A DNA stretch of 64,000 nucleotides from Leguminivora glycinivorella (lineage: Eukaryota; Arthropoda; Insecta; Lepidoptera; Tortricidae): contig NC_062990.1 of the NCBI RefSeq assembly GCF_023078275.1, positions 1,567,501 through 1,631,500 of the forward strand. The letters run 5' to 3'. Under the pieces are notes generated by a model that saw only the letters and a list, made by a program, of their open reading frames with translations, was not told where the DNA came from and did no database searches. The position numbers were made by a program, and so were the translations under genes. How positions within the stretch are numbered: position 1 is the stretch's first letter; every line of letters starts with the position of its first letter. Of this stretch, positions 1 through 10,480 are shown piece after piece.

Positions 1-27
1 GATATGACTTAAAGTTCGGCGGGATGA

Positions 28-233
28 TACATAAACTCACACTTGTATTCCCAAATGGGGTAGGCGACACATGCATCTGTAAGTTTCAGCGCCACTTATG
101 GCAAATTAAGGGGTCGACATTATGATACAGTGATAGGTTGTCAATGCCAGCCTATTGCTCACGCCACAATGGAACCCATGTCCCACAGTAAACTTCCACG
201 CAAGGTGAGTCACGCCGGGCAGGAAAGGGGTAG
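28..233 (+). repeat. Dispersed repeat fragment (family R1)
   Basis: It shares ordered blocks (a GTATCCCA-like start, AAGTTTCAG, GCCAC, CCACAGT, GGGTGGTGAA-like end) with 8637-8870, 13733-13835, 44575-44650, 44905-45000, 48505-48722 and 52672-52748. This copy is diverged and truncated at the window edge. Confidence 0.6.
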
Positions 234-245
234 AGAAGTTTTTAA

Positions 246-752
246 GACGCTACAGGAGTGAAATTGATAAAATGAAAAGGAGCCCTTTCAATTTGGGATT
301 GTATTTGAATATACTAGTGTTATTAACTAGATTTGTCGAAAAAAATTGTCCATTAAGAACATCTCAGCTAAATGATATTGAGAAAAAATCTTTAAAATCG
401 AGGTTCCGCTCTCGACCGTTTCCTCCTTCAAAACTTAATCAATTTTAACGGAATTTGAGAATCTGAACAACAATGAAATAATCTCTGTCGGACCGTTTAG
501 TTTTTTTGGCTAATTTTGTTACCAATCTTGAGTATCACACCTTTTTTTTTGCGCCATAATGAAAAAGGCCGTTTTTGGAAATTTTTGATTGGCTCCAGCG
601 TGTTAGAAAAGAAAAATATCAAAAAATCAAAACGGTCTGACACAGATAAAAATAATAATAATCTGTGCTGAAAAAACCATTGCTCTATCTTCAAAAACCA
701 GGAAAGAAATAGTCGAGAGTTTGTATGGAGAATTGACCCCTCCTGTATCGTC
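246..752 (+). mobile_element. TTAA-flanked MITE (piggyBac-like target), copy 1
   Basis: The 507-bp element is bounded by TTAA at 242-245 and 753-756, with inverted ends GACG(C/A)TACAGG. A same-length copy lies in opposite orientation at 31652-32159, also between TTAA sites. No transposase is present. TTAA target duplication is characteristic of piggyBac-type elements. Confidence 0.7.
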
Positions 753-809
753 TTAACTAGATATTTACAAGAACATTTTTATATTAAAGGAAAAAATGGA
801 AAAATTTAC

Positions 810-882
810 GCTTCCGGCGGGACTTGAACCCGCACCATTTTTGCAATCCGTGCAATGCTCTTACCAATTGAGCTACGGAAGC
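810..882 (-). tRNA. tRNA-like sequence, left arm (anticodon unclear)
   Basis: It has a 7-bp acceptor stem (GCTTCCG/CGGAAGC), a D arm (GCTC..GAGC) and a T arm (GCGGG TTCAAGT CCCGC). The anticodon arm does not fold canonically: no placement gives both a 5-bp stem and U33. It is more likely a tRNA-derived repeat than a working gene. Confidence 0.35.
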
Positions 883-1083
883 CACGCCGGACTTCGCAAA
901 TCTTTCCATGCCTTTCCTTTTGTACACACGTCTTGGGGTGACGTCTAGCGCCATCTACCGACAGACTATTACATCTTGTAACGGCACTGGAGTCTCAAGT
1001 TATATTGAGAATTCACCAGTAACAATGTGCTAACCCATACTAAATTAATTTTTATTAAGCAGAAACGTCTGCTAACGAGCGTG

Positions 1084-1156
1084 GCTTCCGTAGCTCAATT
1101 GGTAAGAGCATTGCACGGATTGCAAAAATGGTGCGGGTTCAAGTCCCGCCGGAAGC
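1084..1156 (+). tRNA. tRNA-like sequence, right arm (anticodon unclear)
   Basis: The 73 nt are identical to the reverse complement of 810-882. The same caveat applies: acceptor, D and T arms are good but the anticodon arm is not canonical. Confidence 0.35.
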
Positions 1157-1248
1157 GTAAATTTTTCCATTTTTTCCTTTAATATAAAAATGTTTAGAAT
1201 CGTTAGCAGACGTTTCTGCTTAATAAAAATTAATTTATTTACAAGAAC

Positions 1249-1736
1249 CTGGCAAGCCTAGATAAGAGAGTCGATAATGTAACAAGACCTTAGCATTTTC
1301 ACATAAAAAACGTTATACCGACATCTTCAACCTGTCTGTCAGTCTGTCCATCACGACTCAGTAGCTTCAACCTTTGACCCTGTTACAGGTTCATTTCAAT
1401 TAAATCATTCTAAAAGAACTTAACTTATTATTAAAACCACATAAACTTTGATACTCTTAGACATATATAAGTTAAGAAAACTTTTCGAAAATGAATTTTA
1501 AGTCGAAGGAATTAAATAAAAGTTTGAAAATTGTACATTTTAAAGATACGAGGTATGTAAAATAAATCGTCTGTGTAAATATATTCGTTTTGGAGTTAGT
1601 CTTTTATATCGAACATAGCTAATTGGATAATATCATAGAGGATTAAGTAAAAGAAGAGTTATATCTCCAATTTTCAATTCCTTCTGCTTGTAATATAAGT
1701 TGTAAACTATTCTAATATTAATTTTTTGGCAGACGA
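1249..1736. other. No feature recognised
   Basis: This is AT-rich sequence with no long reading frame, tandem repeat or element ends that I could identify. Confidence 0.5.
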
Positions 1737-1769
1737 GACACAGTTGTCACCTAGTATGGAGTAGTGGCA

Positions 1770-2004
1770 CTGATAATTCACGCTATTTGATGAGTGTTCG
1801 ACGCGTGATTGTCGCTAGATGTCACTTAACTATGCCTATACAAATAACCCGCACTTACACCGTGTCTTGCGTGGGCGACGGTCGCGCGACCGTCGCCGTC
1901 GCGTCTCATCGTATCGTCTACTTCCATATCGATAAGGTTTGATTTCGTATGCGTTGCATCGCCGTCGCGCGACCATCGCGCGACCGTCGCCCACGCAAGC
2001 CACT
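1770..2004. mobile_element. Two adjacent foldback MITE fragments
   Basis: 1770-1856 matches one arm of the palindrome at 12945-13090 (GTGATTGTCGCTAGATGT core). 1857-2004 is a GC-rich foldback with ends (G/C)TTGCGTGGGCGACGGTCGC and its inverse; a related copy is at 12737-12872. The two families sit side by side at both loci. Confidence 0.6.
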
Positions 2005-2433
2005 GCGTTACTCCTCTATGCTAATCCTCCTCTATATACCTATATGTATATTTGAAGTAAAGAGTCGTAAGAAGTGGCATCGTGGCGTGAAATATGACAG
2101 GTTGACTTCGCGTTTTTGACAGGCGGTAACTGTGAGGTATAAATTCTGCATAAATTACTACATATAATAATTGATGATTACTTTCTTCCAAATAAGAAAT
2201 GCATTACCTATGTTAATATACCATGCAATATCTTTGTTAGCTGAATTCCCAAAACTGTATCATCTAAAACTAACTGGTTTAAATTATAATATTTGTATTA
2301 TCGTAAATGATTGAATGATAGAATTATTAAATTATCTGAATTATTAAATTATTTGAATGTGTCTAAATTAAATAATATTATTTTAAATTGTTAGGTAATT
2401 AATTATATTGACCAGATAAATTGTAGCATGTTA
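2005..2433. other. No feature recognised
   Basis: This AT-rich stretch has short TATATA motifs only. Confidence 0.5.
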
Positions 2434-2439
2434 TTATTT

Positions 2440-2700
2440 AAGTCTGCAAAAAATAAAAAGCTTTTTTATTTTATTTTTAACTGTGAGGTAAGGTTTATTA
2501 TACTGTGCTTTAGGTTTCCTTGATTTGCGCGAACAAATATGCCTAATGTGCATGTAATTGCAAGGAGCCGCATTTAAGAAATCAATTTGCTCTTCTTTAT
2601 CGACGAGCAAGGTCGCCCCGCGGCCTTTCAACAGTCCCAGTCGTGAGTCCCTTTCTATTCGCGACTTCGGCGTAAGGGCGTCTTCATAATGGTTAATTAT
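2440..2700 (-). repeat. Local dispersed duplication with open frame
   Basis: A 90-codon minus-strand frame (2434-2706) is open, but part of it (GCGAATAGAAAGGGACT...GGGACTGTTGAAA) recurs diverged at 3490-3590 and near 3190-3230. I read it as repeat rather than gene; no protein family is recognised. Confidence 0.35.
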
Positions 2701-2749
2701 TAACAAACTTTTTACAGCGTTTTTTAAATTTAGTTTTCTGAAACGTGAA

Positions 2750-3168
2750 GCGCTGGTAGCTTAGCGGCAAGTACGTGCGACTTTCGTTCCAGAGGTCGCG
2801 GGTGCGCGGGCTCGCGTTCGAACCCCGGCTCGCACCAATGAGTTTTTCGGAATTTATGTGCGAAATGTCATTTGATATTTGCCAGTCGCTTTTCGGTGAA
2901 TGAAAACATCGTGAAGAAACCGGACTAATCCACCACGGGGACAACGCCGTCCTTGAAACGTTGGAGGTCAGTTTAATATGTAGTTATACGCGATTAAGTC
3001 CCGATTTTAAAAATAATGAACCGGACTAATTCCAATAAGGTCTAGTTTACCCTTCGGGTTGGAAGGTCAGGTGGCAGTCGCTTTCGTAAAAACTAGTGCC
3101 GGTCAAAGCGGACCCCAGGCTCCCATGAGCCGTGGCAAATGCCGGGATAACGCAAGGAGGATGATGAT
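2750..3168 (+). mobile_element. tRNA-derived SINE (HaSE-like), interrupted
   Basis: The head carries Pol III box B-like GGTTCGAACCCCGGC-type sequence. The body (AAATGTCATTTGATATTTGC, AACCGGACTAAT, CCCAGGCTCCCATGAGCCG) ends in a GGATGATGATG tail. Other copies are at 7366, 8878, 11722, 13092, 24033, 36001, 45605, 45852 and 49796. An 89-bp insertion occupies 2930-3018. Confidence 0.8.
2930..3018 (+). mobile_element. Penelope-like element 3' end inserted in the SINE
   Basis: The insert is flanked by 12-bp duplications AACCGGACTAAT (2918-2929 and 3019-3030). It encodes TTGTTPSLKRWRSV followed by a stop, exactly as at 61369-61410 on the minus strand, so it is a severely 5'-truncated retro-insertion. 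Assignment to Penelope-like elements is from memory. Confidence 0.6.
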
Positions 3169-3651
3169 GTTTTCTGAAACGTATTTTTCAACGGTTGTGC
3201 AGTCCAGCCTTGGAGTTTCTTCATAATGGATAAAGACTACAGATATGCAAAAAGCTTTTCCTTGGTATTTTTCCGGAAACGTTCGTATTTGTCATGCATC
3301 AGACAGTGTCAAATATTTCTTGTACTGAGACTGACTGAAATTGCAGGACAGGTTGCAGGATTGCGTTTCGGTAAGTATACCAAAGAAAAGCTTTTCGTAT
3401 TACATCTGTACCTAGCTACTTTTGACAGCGTTTAACATTTGGAGCGCCATGATTGAAAATTTTTACGGCATTAACGTATTGATTTTAGAGTTTGAAGTTA
3501 ATAATTGCGAAGGAGCATTAATTTTTCAACAGTTCTAATGGTCGTGCAGTCCCTTTCTATTTGCAACTTCGGGCATTACATACATTCGCTGCGGACTAGT
3601 AGTACATCACTGCGGTAGATAAATGTGTTAAAATTAAAACGTTTGTCGCGA

Positions 3652-3900
3652 AAAATAAAAAAATCGCAGCGTTTTTTACCCTCATGCCAACGCGTCTTTA
3701 CCTAATATTTTAAAGGGTTTATCTATATCATCTGTAGGTATGTATGTAGATCATTGTGGTCGATGTCAAAAGTGTTAAAACTTAAATCATAATGAATAGA
3801 AAAACGCAGCGTTTTTTACCCTCATGCTAACGCAGCCTTACCTAATATTTGAAAGGGTTTATTTGTATGTATGTAGATCACTGTGGTCTATGTCGAAAGT
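3652..3900 (+). repeat. Direct duplication of about 145 bp
   Basis: The block starting CGCAGCGTTTTTTACCCTCA near 3666 recurs near 3808 with a few changes, including the GTATGTATGTAGATCA segment downstream. Confidence 0.65.
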
Positions 3901-4140
3901 GCAACATTCGTATAATTGTTGCGTAGGTACTTATTTTAATTGATACAGGTTAGTTATGGGAAATATCACGTTGTTTTTTTTATTACTAGAACGAAAGTAG
4001 AATTGTTTTGTTTATTAGTATGTGTACATCGTTACGTATAAGAATATGTTGCATTTAAAGGCCGAATTCCGATGTTTTAGAGATTTTCGCAATATTTATA
4101 CACCGTGGACCTGAATAACCCGAAAGATTTTAACAGTGTA

Positions 4141-4440
4141 TTCTTGACCACATTTTTTTATGGGATAGGAGGCAAACGAGTAGACAAGTCGGCTGATGGT
4201 AAGCGATCATTGCCGCCCGTGGACACCAGAAACACCAGAAGTGTTGGAGGTGCGTTGCCGGCCTTTGAGATGGGTGTACGCTCTTTTTGAAGGTTTGAAG
4301 GTCGTATCGGCCCGGAAATACCGCAGGCGACAATTCATTCCACAGTTTAGCTGTGCGGGGCAGGAAGTTTCTGGAGAAACGCACAGGACTGCCAGCCATT
4401 TAAATGATGGAGATGGAAATGATGGCGGAAAGAAGCGGTA
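4141..4440 (+). repeat. Interspersed repeat with GGTAAGCGATCATTGCCGCC
   Basis: It begins TTTTTTATGGGATAGGAGGCAAACGAG, which resembles the start of the family at 30121, 27485(-) and 60150(-), then continues with different sequence. Both strands have short open frames, typical of a decayed LINE. No domain is recognised. Confidence 0.5.
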
Positions 4441-4567
4441 GCCGGGGGTAACCGATTTAGAGACTATAATGTCATATAAACTTTTATGGATATCACCTAG
4501 TTTCAGAGTTATCACTAATTGAAAAAAAAAATGCACAAACGCTCACGAAACGCTCACGATAATATCT

Positions 4568-4940
4568 CTTATTATAAATGGGTAAGATGTGCCTGTTTGT
4601 TTGTCCGTCTTTCACGGAAAAACGGAGCGACAAATTGACTTGATTTTTTAAGTGAAGATAATTAAAGGGATGGACAGTGACATAGGCTACTTTTTGTCTC
4701 TTTCTAACCTCCCACTTCCCTAAAATGGGGGATGAAAGTTTGTATGATAATTCCACAATTTTCTAATTTAATGTGGACAAAAAACCGACACCAATCGGTT
4801 GGCCGGCAAGCGCAAGCGCCAACTGCCAACTTACGGCCAAGTAGCCCTCTACACGCTTGGCCAAGGGGGTTGGTGAAACCGATGGCCATATGTGTACAGG
4901 GGCCATAAGGCGAGCGAATCCGCGGGCAAAAGCTAGTACC
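4568..4940 (+). mobile_element. Lep1-like element with internal insertion
   Basis: It shows TTATAAATGGG, GTTTGTCCGTCTTTCACGG, GACATAGGCTACTTTTTGTC and the end GAATCCGCGGGCAAAAGCTAGT. Relatives are at 39815(+), 45271(-), 47192(-) and 52890(-). A GC-rich block at about 4780-4905 interrupts it. Confidence 0.6.
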
Positions 4941-5167
4941 TATATTATAATTTGATTACGACAATGACGACAACTCTCAGCTATGCACTCATCTATTCGT
5001 TCAGAATCACCTGAACCCATAGACATAAAAAATATAGACGTGTTAAGGAAGGTGTTAAGGAAGGACATAAATAACCTTATGTCATCCTGTACACTCTCAA
5101 GAATAATCTTTAGTGAAAGACAGATAGGATTTTACTCCACCTACTCGACCTCTTATATTTTTTTTCC

Positions 5168-5398
5168 GACCGGTCTGGCTCAGTCGGTAGTGCCCTGCCT
5201 GCTAAGCCGGGGTCCTGGGTTCGAATCCCGGTAAGGACATTTATTTGAATTATTTGTGTGATGAGCAGATATTTGTTCCTGAGTCATGGATGTTTTCTAT
5301 GTAAATAAGTATGTATTTATCTATTTAAGTATGTATACCGTCGCTTAGCACCCATAGTACAAGCTTTGCTTAGTTTGGGGCTAAGTTGATCTGTGTAA
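5168..5398 (+). mobile_element. tRNA-derived SINE (GACCGGTCTGG family), 5' part
   Basis: A tRNA-like head GACCGGTCTGGCTCAGTCGG...GGGTTCGAATCCCGGTAAGG is followed by ATTTATTTG, GTGATGAGCA and CTGAGTCATGGATGTTTTC. The copy is split by the 1.88-kb element at 5399-7281 and resumes at 7282 with TAAGGTGTCCCC, which matches the intact copy near 48290. Confidence 0.8.
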
Positions 5399-7281
5399 GG
5401 CCGTTTTCACATTATCCGATCCGATATCGGATGTAGGAAGGATGTAAAATGTAAGATTTATGCGCTTCCAGGTCTTTATTTATGTATTTGATAGATCATT
5501 TATTACTAAAAAACGATATAAAACGCAAAAATTGCGGATTTAATCCAGGTGGCACTATCCTACGACAGTTTTTGTCCGAGGCACCATCGAACTGCCGATA
5601 TCGGCAGGACGCTTCCGACATTTTTGTCATGCCGGACCCCCCGCCAGCTATCGGCCGATAATATTTGTATGTGTATATAATGCGTATATAATGTAGGTAT
5701 ACGTTTGTAGTAGTGTGCGTGACAAAAATGGCGTCTATTAAACAGCTGTTAATGATGAATTTCAGTTGAAAAAAAAGATTGTAATTCATCGGTCCGAATT
5801 GCAGATACTATTTTTAACCGTCGCCTCATATCTCTCAAGAAGGACGGTTATCAAGTCGTCTGTATGTTTTTTTTTATTTTATTTTTTTATTTTTATTTTT
5901 TATGTTTGTTCCTCGATATCTCCGTCCTTACTGGACCGATTTTGAAATTTTTTTTTGATTGAATGTATATGCATACAGATTGGTTCCATTTTTCTCAGAA
6001 CCCAGTTCTGATGATGGGATCCTGGAGAAATCGAGGGAACTCCTCGAATCTGAAAGGCATACATATGATGATTTTTGTGTTTTTAAAGGAACAACATGCA
6101 TTTAGGTACGGAACAGTGACATTTGGTGCGGTGGAACTGCTGATGATGGCCAGAACGGAACTCTTCAAATCTGAACGGCACGCTTATAGTGACTTTGGTA
6201 TTTTTATAAGAACAGCATGCACTTTCGTCCAGAACAGTGACATTTGGTGCAGTGGAATTGCTGATGATGGTCAGAACCGAACTCCTCAAATCTGAACGGC
6301 ACGCTTATAGTGACTTTGGTATTTTTATAAGAACAGCATGCACTTTCGTCCAGAACAGTGACATTTGGTGCAGTGGAACTGCTGATGATGGCCAGAAGCA
6401 AACTCCTCAAATCTGAACGGCACGCTTATAGTGACTTTGCCATTTTTTATGAACAGCATGCGCTTACGTCTAGAACAGTGACATTTGGTACAGTGGAACT
6501 GCTGATGATGGTCAGAACCAAACTCCTCAAATCTGAACGGCACGCTAATAGTGACTTTGGTATTTTTATAAGAACAGCATGCACTTACGTCCAGAACAGT
6601 GACATTTGGTGCAGTGGAACTGCTGATGATAGTCAGAACCGAACTCCTCAAATCTGAACGGCACACTCATAGTGACTTTGGTATTTTTGTAAGAAAAGCA
6701 TGCATTTAAGTTCAGAACAGTGACATTTATTTAGTTATGTTTGTTAAGCATATTGATTTTTCAAGTCAAAGTTTGTCAAGCTTCGATTTCTTATAATATA
6801 ATCGGAATCATGAGGAATTGAGGAAACTCCTCAAACCTTAACGTTATACGTATATTCATTTGTGTTGCCATCTAATAATTAAAGCAATAAAAGCAGTTTT
6901 AAAAAATACTTACACATTTCTACATAATCCAACATTCGCAAGTAGCTTTCACCAGAACCCGAAAGGGGACGGTTTTTTTTTCTTAAAAATTATTTTCATC
7001 TTTTAGTAGATATAGTTAAATGTAAAATTATTTATTTTAGCTGCCACTCTTGAGTATTTTTATGATCGTTATTTAAATTTTACAATAAAATATTTGAAAT
7101 GTAGTGCGTATAATTATTAAATATAAAAAAAAATAAAAATATTTTTTGATACAGAATCATACTTCAGTGATTTGGAACAATGCGTTTTATCGGACCGACA
7201 TCCGACACTGTCGGAAGCGTTTATCGGGTGTAGGATGTCGGTCCTACATCCGATATCGGATCGGATAATGTGAAAACGGCC
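5399..7281. mobile_element. PIF/Harbinger-type non-autonomous element, 1.88 kb
   Basis: Terminal inverted repeats of about 40 bp begin GGCCGTTTTCACATTATCCG and continue through the palindrome CCGATATCGG. The target duplication is TAA (5396-5398, 7282-7284), and removing the element restores a continuous SINE. TAA/TTA duplications suggest PIF/Harbinger. No transposase frame is present. The interior holds a poly-T tract (5867-5960) and a 121-bp tandem array (5995-6722). Confidence 0.75.
5995..6722 (+). repeat. 121-bp tandem array inside the PIF/Harbinger-type element
   Basis: Five close copies begin GTGACATTTGG at about 6117, 6238, 6359, 6480 and 6600, preceded by one diverged unit from about 5995. 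Neither strand has stops in many units, which yields overlapping 68-113-codon frames; these are artefacts of the period, not proteins. Confidence 0.85.
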
Positions 7282-7365
7282 TAAGGTGTCCCCTATATAT
7301 ACATTTTTTAAACCTTTGGCTATCATTCATATTCTCGTAATGGGAAAGTGGCGACATTGACATAA

Positions 7366-7685
7366 CGCTGCGCTAGCGGTAAAAGCGTGCATCTTTAAAT
7401 CCGGAGGTCGCAGGTTTGAACCCTCGCTGACATGACAAAACTCATGTTTAAAACATGAGTTTTTCGGAACTCATGTAAAATGTCATTTGACATTCGCCTG
7501 TCACTTTTCGTGAAGGAAAACATCGTGAGGAAACCGGACTAATCCCAATAAGGCCTAGTTACCCTTCGGGTTGGAAGGACAGATGGCTGTCGTAAAACTA
7601 CCAAATTTAGGATTAGTTGTCAAGCCAAGCAAGTCACCCAGGCTCCCATGAGCCGTAGCGAATAGCGAATAGGCTACTTGCCTCC
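7366..7685 (+). mobile_element. HaSE-like SINE, diverged
   Basis: Head CTGCGCTAGCGGTAAAAGCG and body AAATGTCATTTGAC, GAGGAAACCGGACTAATCCC and CCCAGGCTCCCATGAGCCGT are seen. The tail is lost. Confidence 0.7.
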
Positions 7686-8285
7686 TAGTCAAATCAGCTT
7701 CTTTTTAAGAACTGTCAAAACGAATGCGAACGACTTGCTAATATGGAATTTATATGAAATCGAATTGATTGGCGTCACGGTTCAACTCAGTTACTTATAT
7801 ATTTCTACCTGACTTATTAAATAGAAATTGGATTTAAAAATAACTTCTGTCCATGTTTTTCTTATAATTATCTGATGTTTTATTTCGTGCATGGTATAAA
7901 ATATTTTATTTTAACTACAGTCAAGTTCCCTATAGAAAAGAGGTGCCATGATGACGTCACGTACCTGTCGTCTAGGGGTTCTACAATCTATGCCCGAACC
8001 AATAGCGTATGTAAACATTTGGTAAACATTAAGAGCTGTCATACCCTTTAGCCTCGCCTACATTCCAGGCGCGACCTGTAGTTCTATAGAACCTATAGGT
8101 CATCCAATTCATGTCTAGATCACCTAATGCGAGTTATGCGTCGTCAAATCAACGAGTTCTGAAGCTACTATGAGTTTGGAATATGTAAGTCGATAGCGAG
8201 AAGGATAATTGTGTGAGAAATTCAATGCCCCGAAATCGTCAGTTACTCGAAGCAATTTTTTCTCGTTTTTGTTTCTTTTTAACTA
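7686..8285. other. No feature recognised
   Basis: No element ends or long frames are seen. A stretch near 7835-7930 (TTTCGTGCATGGTATAAAATATTTTATTTTAA) resembles 29900-29960, so it may be an old repeat. Confidence 0.4.
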
Positions 8286-8289
8286 TATG

Positions 8290-8527
8290 TACATTGCGAT
8301 ACAAGTGCGGAAAAAAGGAAGTTCGAAACGAGTGGCGATAAATTAAAACACGACCGAAGGGAGGCGTTTTAAATCGATACGAGTTAAGAATTTCCTTTTC
8401 GCACGTGTATCGTACGATTCGTACGATGTTTTTCAGTACAGATGGCCCTCTGAAGTTTCGACCTGACAAGAAGTGAGCCACTTTCCACACTAGTGCGAGC
8501 AAAAAGCACCATCTGTACTGAAAATAC
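8290..8527 (+). repeat. Dispersed repeat (GATACAAGTGCGGAAAA family)
   Basis: Shared blocks GATACAAGTGCGGAAA, CGAAACGAGTGGCGATAAAT, TTTCGACCTGACA and CATCTGTACTGAAAA recur at 17178-17375; fragments lie at 42780-42860(-) and 54405-54435. Confidence 0.7.
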
Positions 8528-8554
8528 ATATCGGGAATAAACATTGAGTTGAGG

Positions 8555-8612
8555 GATACCCTTACACTTACCGGGATTCGAAGCTAGGACCGCGGCTTAG
8601 CAGGCAGTAAAA
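8555..8612 (-). mobile_element. GACCGGTCTGG SINE fragment
   Basis: The head only is present: TTACCGGGATTCGAAGCTAGGACCGCGGC read in the minus orientation of the family. Confidence 0.5.
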
Positions 8613-8636
8613 ATTTACGTTACAACTTTACACAAC

Positions 8637-8870
8637 GTTATGGGGGCGGTGAAATTCTTAACCCGTCACTGCACGAGGATAACATAATTATCGTAAAAAT
8701 CGACTGCGGGATATGGGTTAAATTGTGGCGTAGGCGAGAGGCTGGCAATCTGTCACTGCAATGTCACAATTTCGTTTTCAGTCAACCCCTTATTTGCCAA
8801 GAGTGGTTCTGAGACTTGAGTAATCCATGTGCTCTGCCTACCCCTTTATGGGATACAGTCATTATTGTAT
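8637..8870 (-). repeat. Dispersed repeat (family R1)
   Basis: The minus-strand copy shows GGCGGTGAAATTCTTAACCC, GACTGCGGGATATGGGTTAAAT, CACTGCAATGTCACAAT and CCTTTATGGGATAC blocks, the inverse of 48505-48722. Confidence 0.7.
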
Positions 8871-8877
8871 GTAGAAG

Positions 8878-9190
8878 CGGTAAGAGCGTGCGACTTACGA
8901 TCTGGAGGTCGCGGGTTCGAACCCCGGCTTGTACCTACCAATGAGTTTTTCGAAACTTATGTGCGAAATATCATTTGATATTTGCCAGTCGCTTTTCGGT
9001 GAATGAAAACATCGTGAGGAAACCGGACTAATTCAAATAAGGCCTAGTTACCCTTCGGGTTGGAAGGTCAGATGGCGGTCGCTTTTGTAAAAACTAGTGC
9101 CTACGCAAAATCTTGGGATTAGTTGTCAAAGCGGACCCCAGGCTCCCATGAGCCGTGGCAAATGCCGGGATAACGCAAGGGGGTGATGAG
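8878..9190 (+). mobile_element. HaSE-like SINE
   Basis: A nearly complete copy: tRNA-like head ending GGTTCGAACCCCGGCTTGTAC, full body and the tail GGGATAACGCAAGGGGGTGATGA. Confidence 0.8.
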
Positions 9191-10139
9191 TCATGATTAT
9201 ATGTACTAACACTGTTTTGTTATATTATATTTGTTAGCGAAGAACGATACAGCGGATGTATCGGAAGTAGGTACCAAGGTGACGGAGAATGTCGCGCGCC
9301 TAAGCGCAGGCTCCAATCTGTGGAGTCGCTATTATTACTTTAATATCTGGGCGACCGAGCTTCGTTCTATTTTATTATATCACGTCTTTAGATAAAAAAA
9401 CTCTCATAAATACAAAAAAAAAAAATACAAAAACTTTATTTCTGGCCGGGATTCGCAACCCTGACACTTGCGATGTGCTTGAGAAAATTAGACCGACCTC
9501 TTACGACTGAGCTAAACGAAATTAACGACCATATTTTGCGATTACTAACGCGAAAGAAAAACGCACAACACTCAAAAATTCGCGTTTTTCGAGATCTAAG
9601 GCTAAGCCAGATCGATTATTCACCCCCGAAATGTGAGTTGTGATTTCCATAATTTTCGGTAATAAATATACAAGAAGTGCTCGTTTAAAGGTATAAAATT
9701 TATTTAAACAAAAGCCAGAAGTACTTAAAAGCTTTCTCTACTAGACAAGCTCAAGGCAAAACAGAATGATTGTAGGCGATTCTAATAATAACAAAAAAAA
9801 TATATTCGGCTACGGCACCAGTTGTCAACCCCATTCATGTTATTCTGGGGCGTGGGAAAAGCCGAATTTTCAAATTTGTAAAATATTTTAGTCGTCGACT
9901 CCACACCAGTCTCTGTTCTCGAAGCACGCAGCTGGCCGGGTAACATTTAGAAAGGTTAAGTTTAACTGCAGCTCCACGGTAATGGGGTTTTTGGATTAAC
10001 TATATGGTTAACTGATGGGTTAATACTACTAACTCTAAAAACCTTTTTTATATATGTAACGTTTAAGCAAGATTTGATTGAACTAGCAACATATGTTTTT
10101 TTCTGTACTTGCCAAACAAGCATCTGACCCGCCTTTTAA
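9191..10139. other. tRNA-like minus-strand remnant and unassigned DNA
   Basis: At 9443-9515 the minus strand reads TTTAGCTCAGTCGTAAGAGG...GGGTTGCGAATCCCGGCCAG, a tRNA-derived repeat head with a disturbed middle. The rest, up to 10139, shows no recognisable feature. Confidence 0.45.
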
Positions 10140-10260
10140 GTGCGTGTTCACATAACCCGATCCGATATCGGATGTAGGACCGATACATTACAATCGCCAA
10201 CTTGGATTGTTTCCAACCCTTCTGAAATGCGATATCGGATCGGATAGTGTGAAATCGGAC
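10140..10260. mobile_element. Short PIF/Harbinger-type MITE (121 bp)
   Basis: Ends GTGCGTGTTCACA and TGTGAAATCGGAC flank CCGATCCGATATCGGATGTAGG and its inverse. TAA duplications are at 10137-10139 and 10261-10263. It is a minimal relative of 5399-7281. Confidence 0.7.
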
Positions 10261-10480
10261 TAAAGGTAAGTCATCTGTAGCCTATGAACGCCTGAAACTT
10301 TAGAGTTTTCACATGCGCGTTGCCGACCATAATATTTTCATTTCATTCAACCCAGTTGAGCTCTGGTAACCATACTCACAGCCCTCATAGGAACACAACA
10401 CTATAGGTATGGTCAGAGACATATGTAACTCCGTATAGACAGATAAAGTCTAAGAAAAAACGTACTTCAAAACCATACAG

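Larger units (their letters stand above)
775..1235. mobile_element. Inverted tRNA-like insertion with 13-bp target duplication
   Basis: Direct repeats TATTTACAAGAAC lie at 762-774 and 1236-1248. Between them, about 116 bp is repeated in inverted orientation (about 775-887 and 1079-1194) with no differences that I can see, and a 36-bp inverted repeat pairs 1042-1077 with 1202-1237. Each large arm carries a 73-nt tRNA-like sequence. Confidence 0.65.

Noticed and set aside
6083..6666. Overlapping 68-113-codon frames around 6.1-6.7 kb
   Set aside because: They recur every 121 bp on both strands and are by-products of the tandem array.
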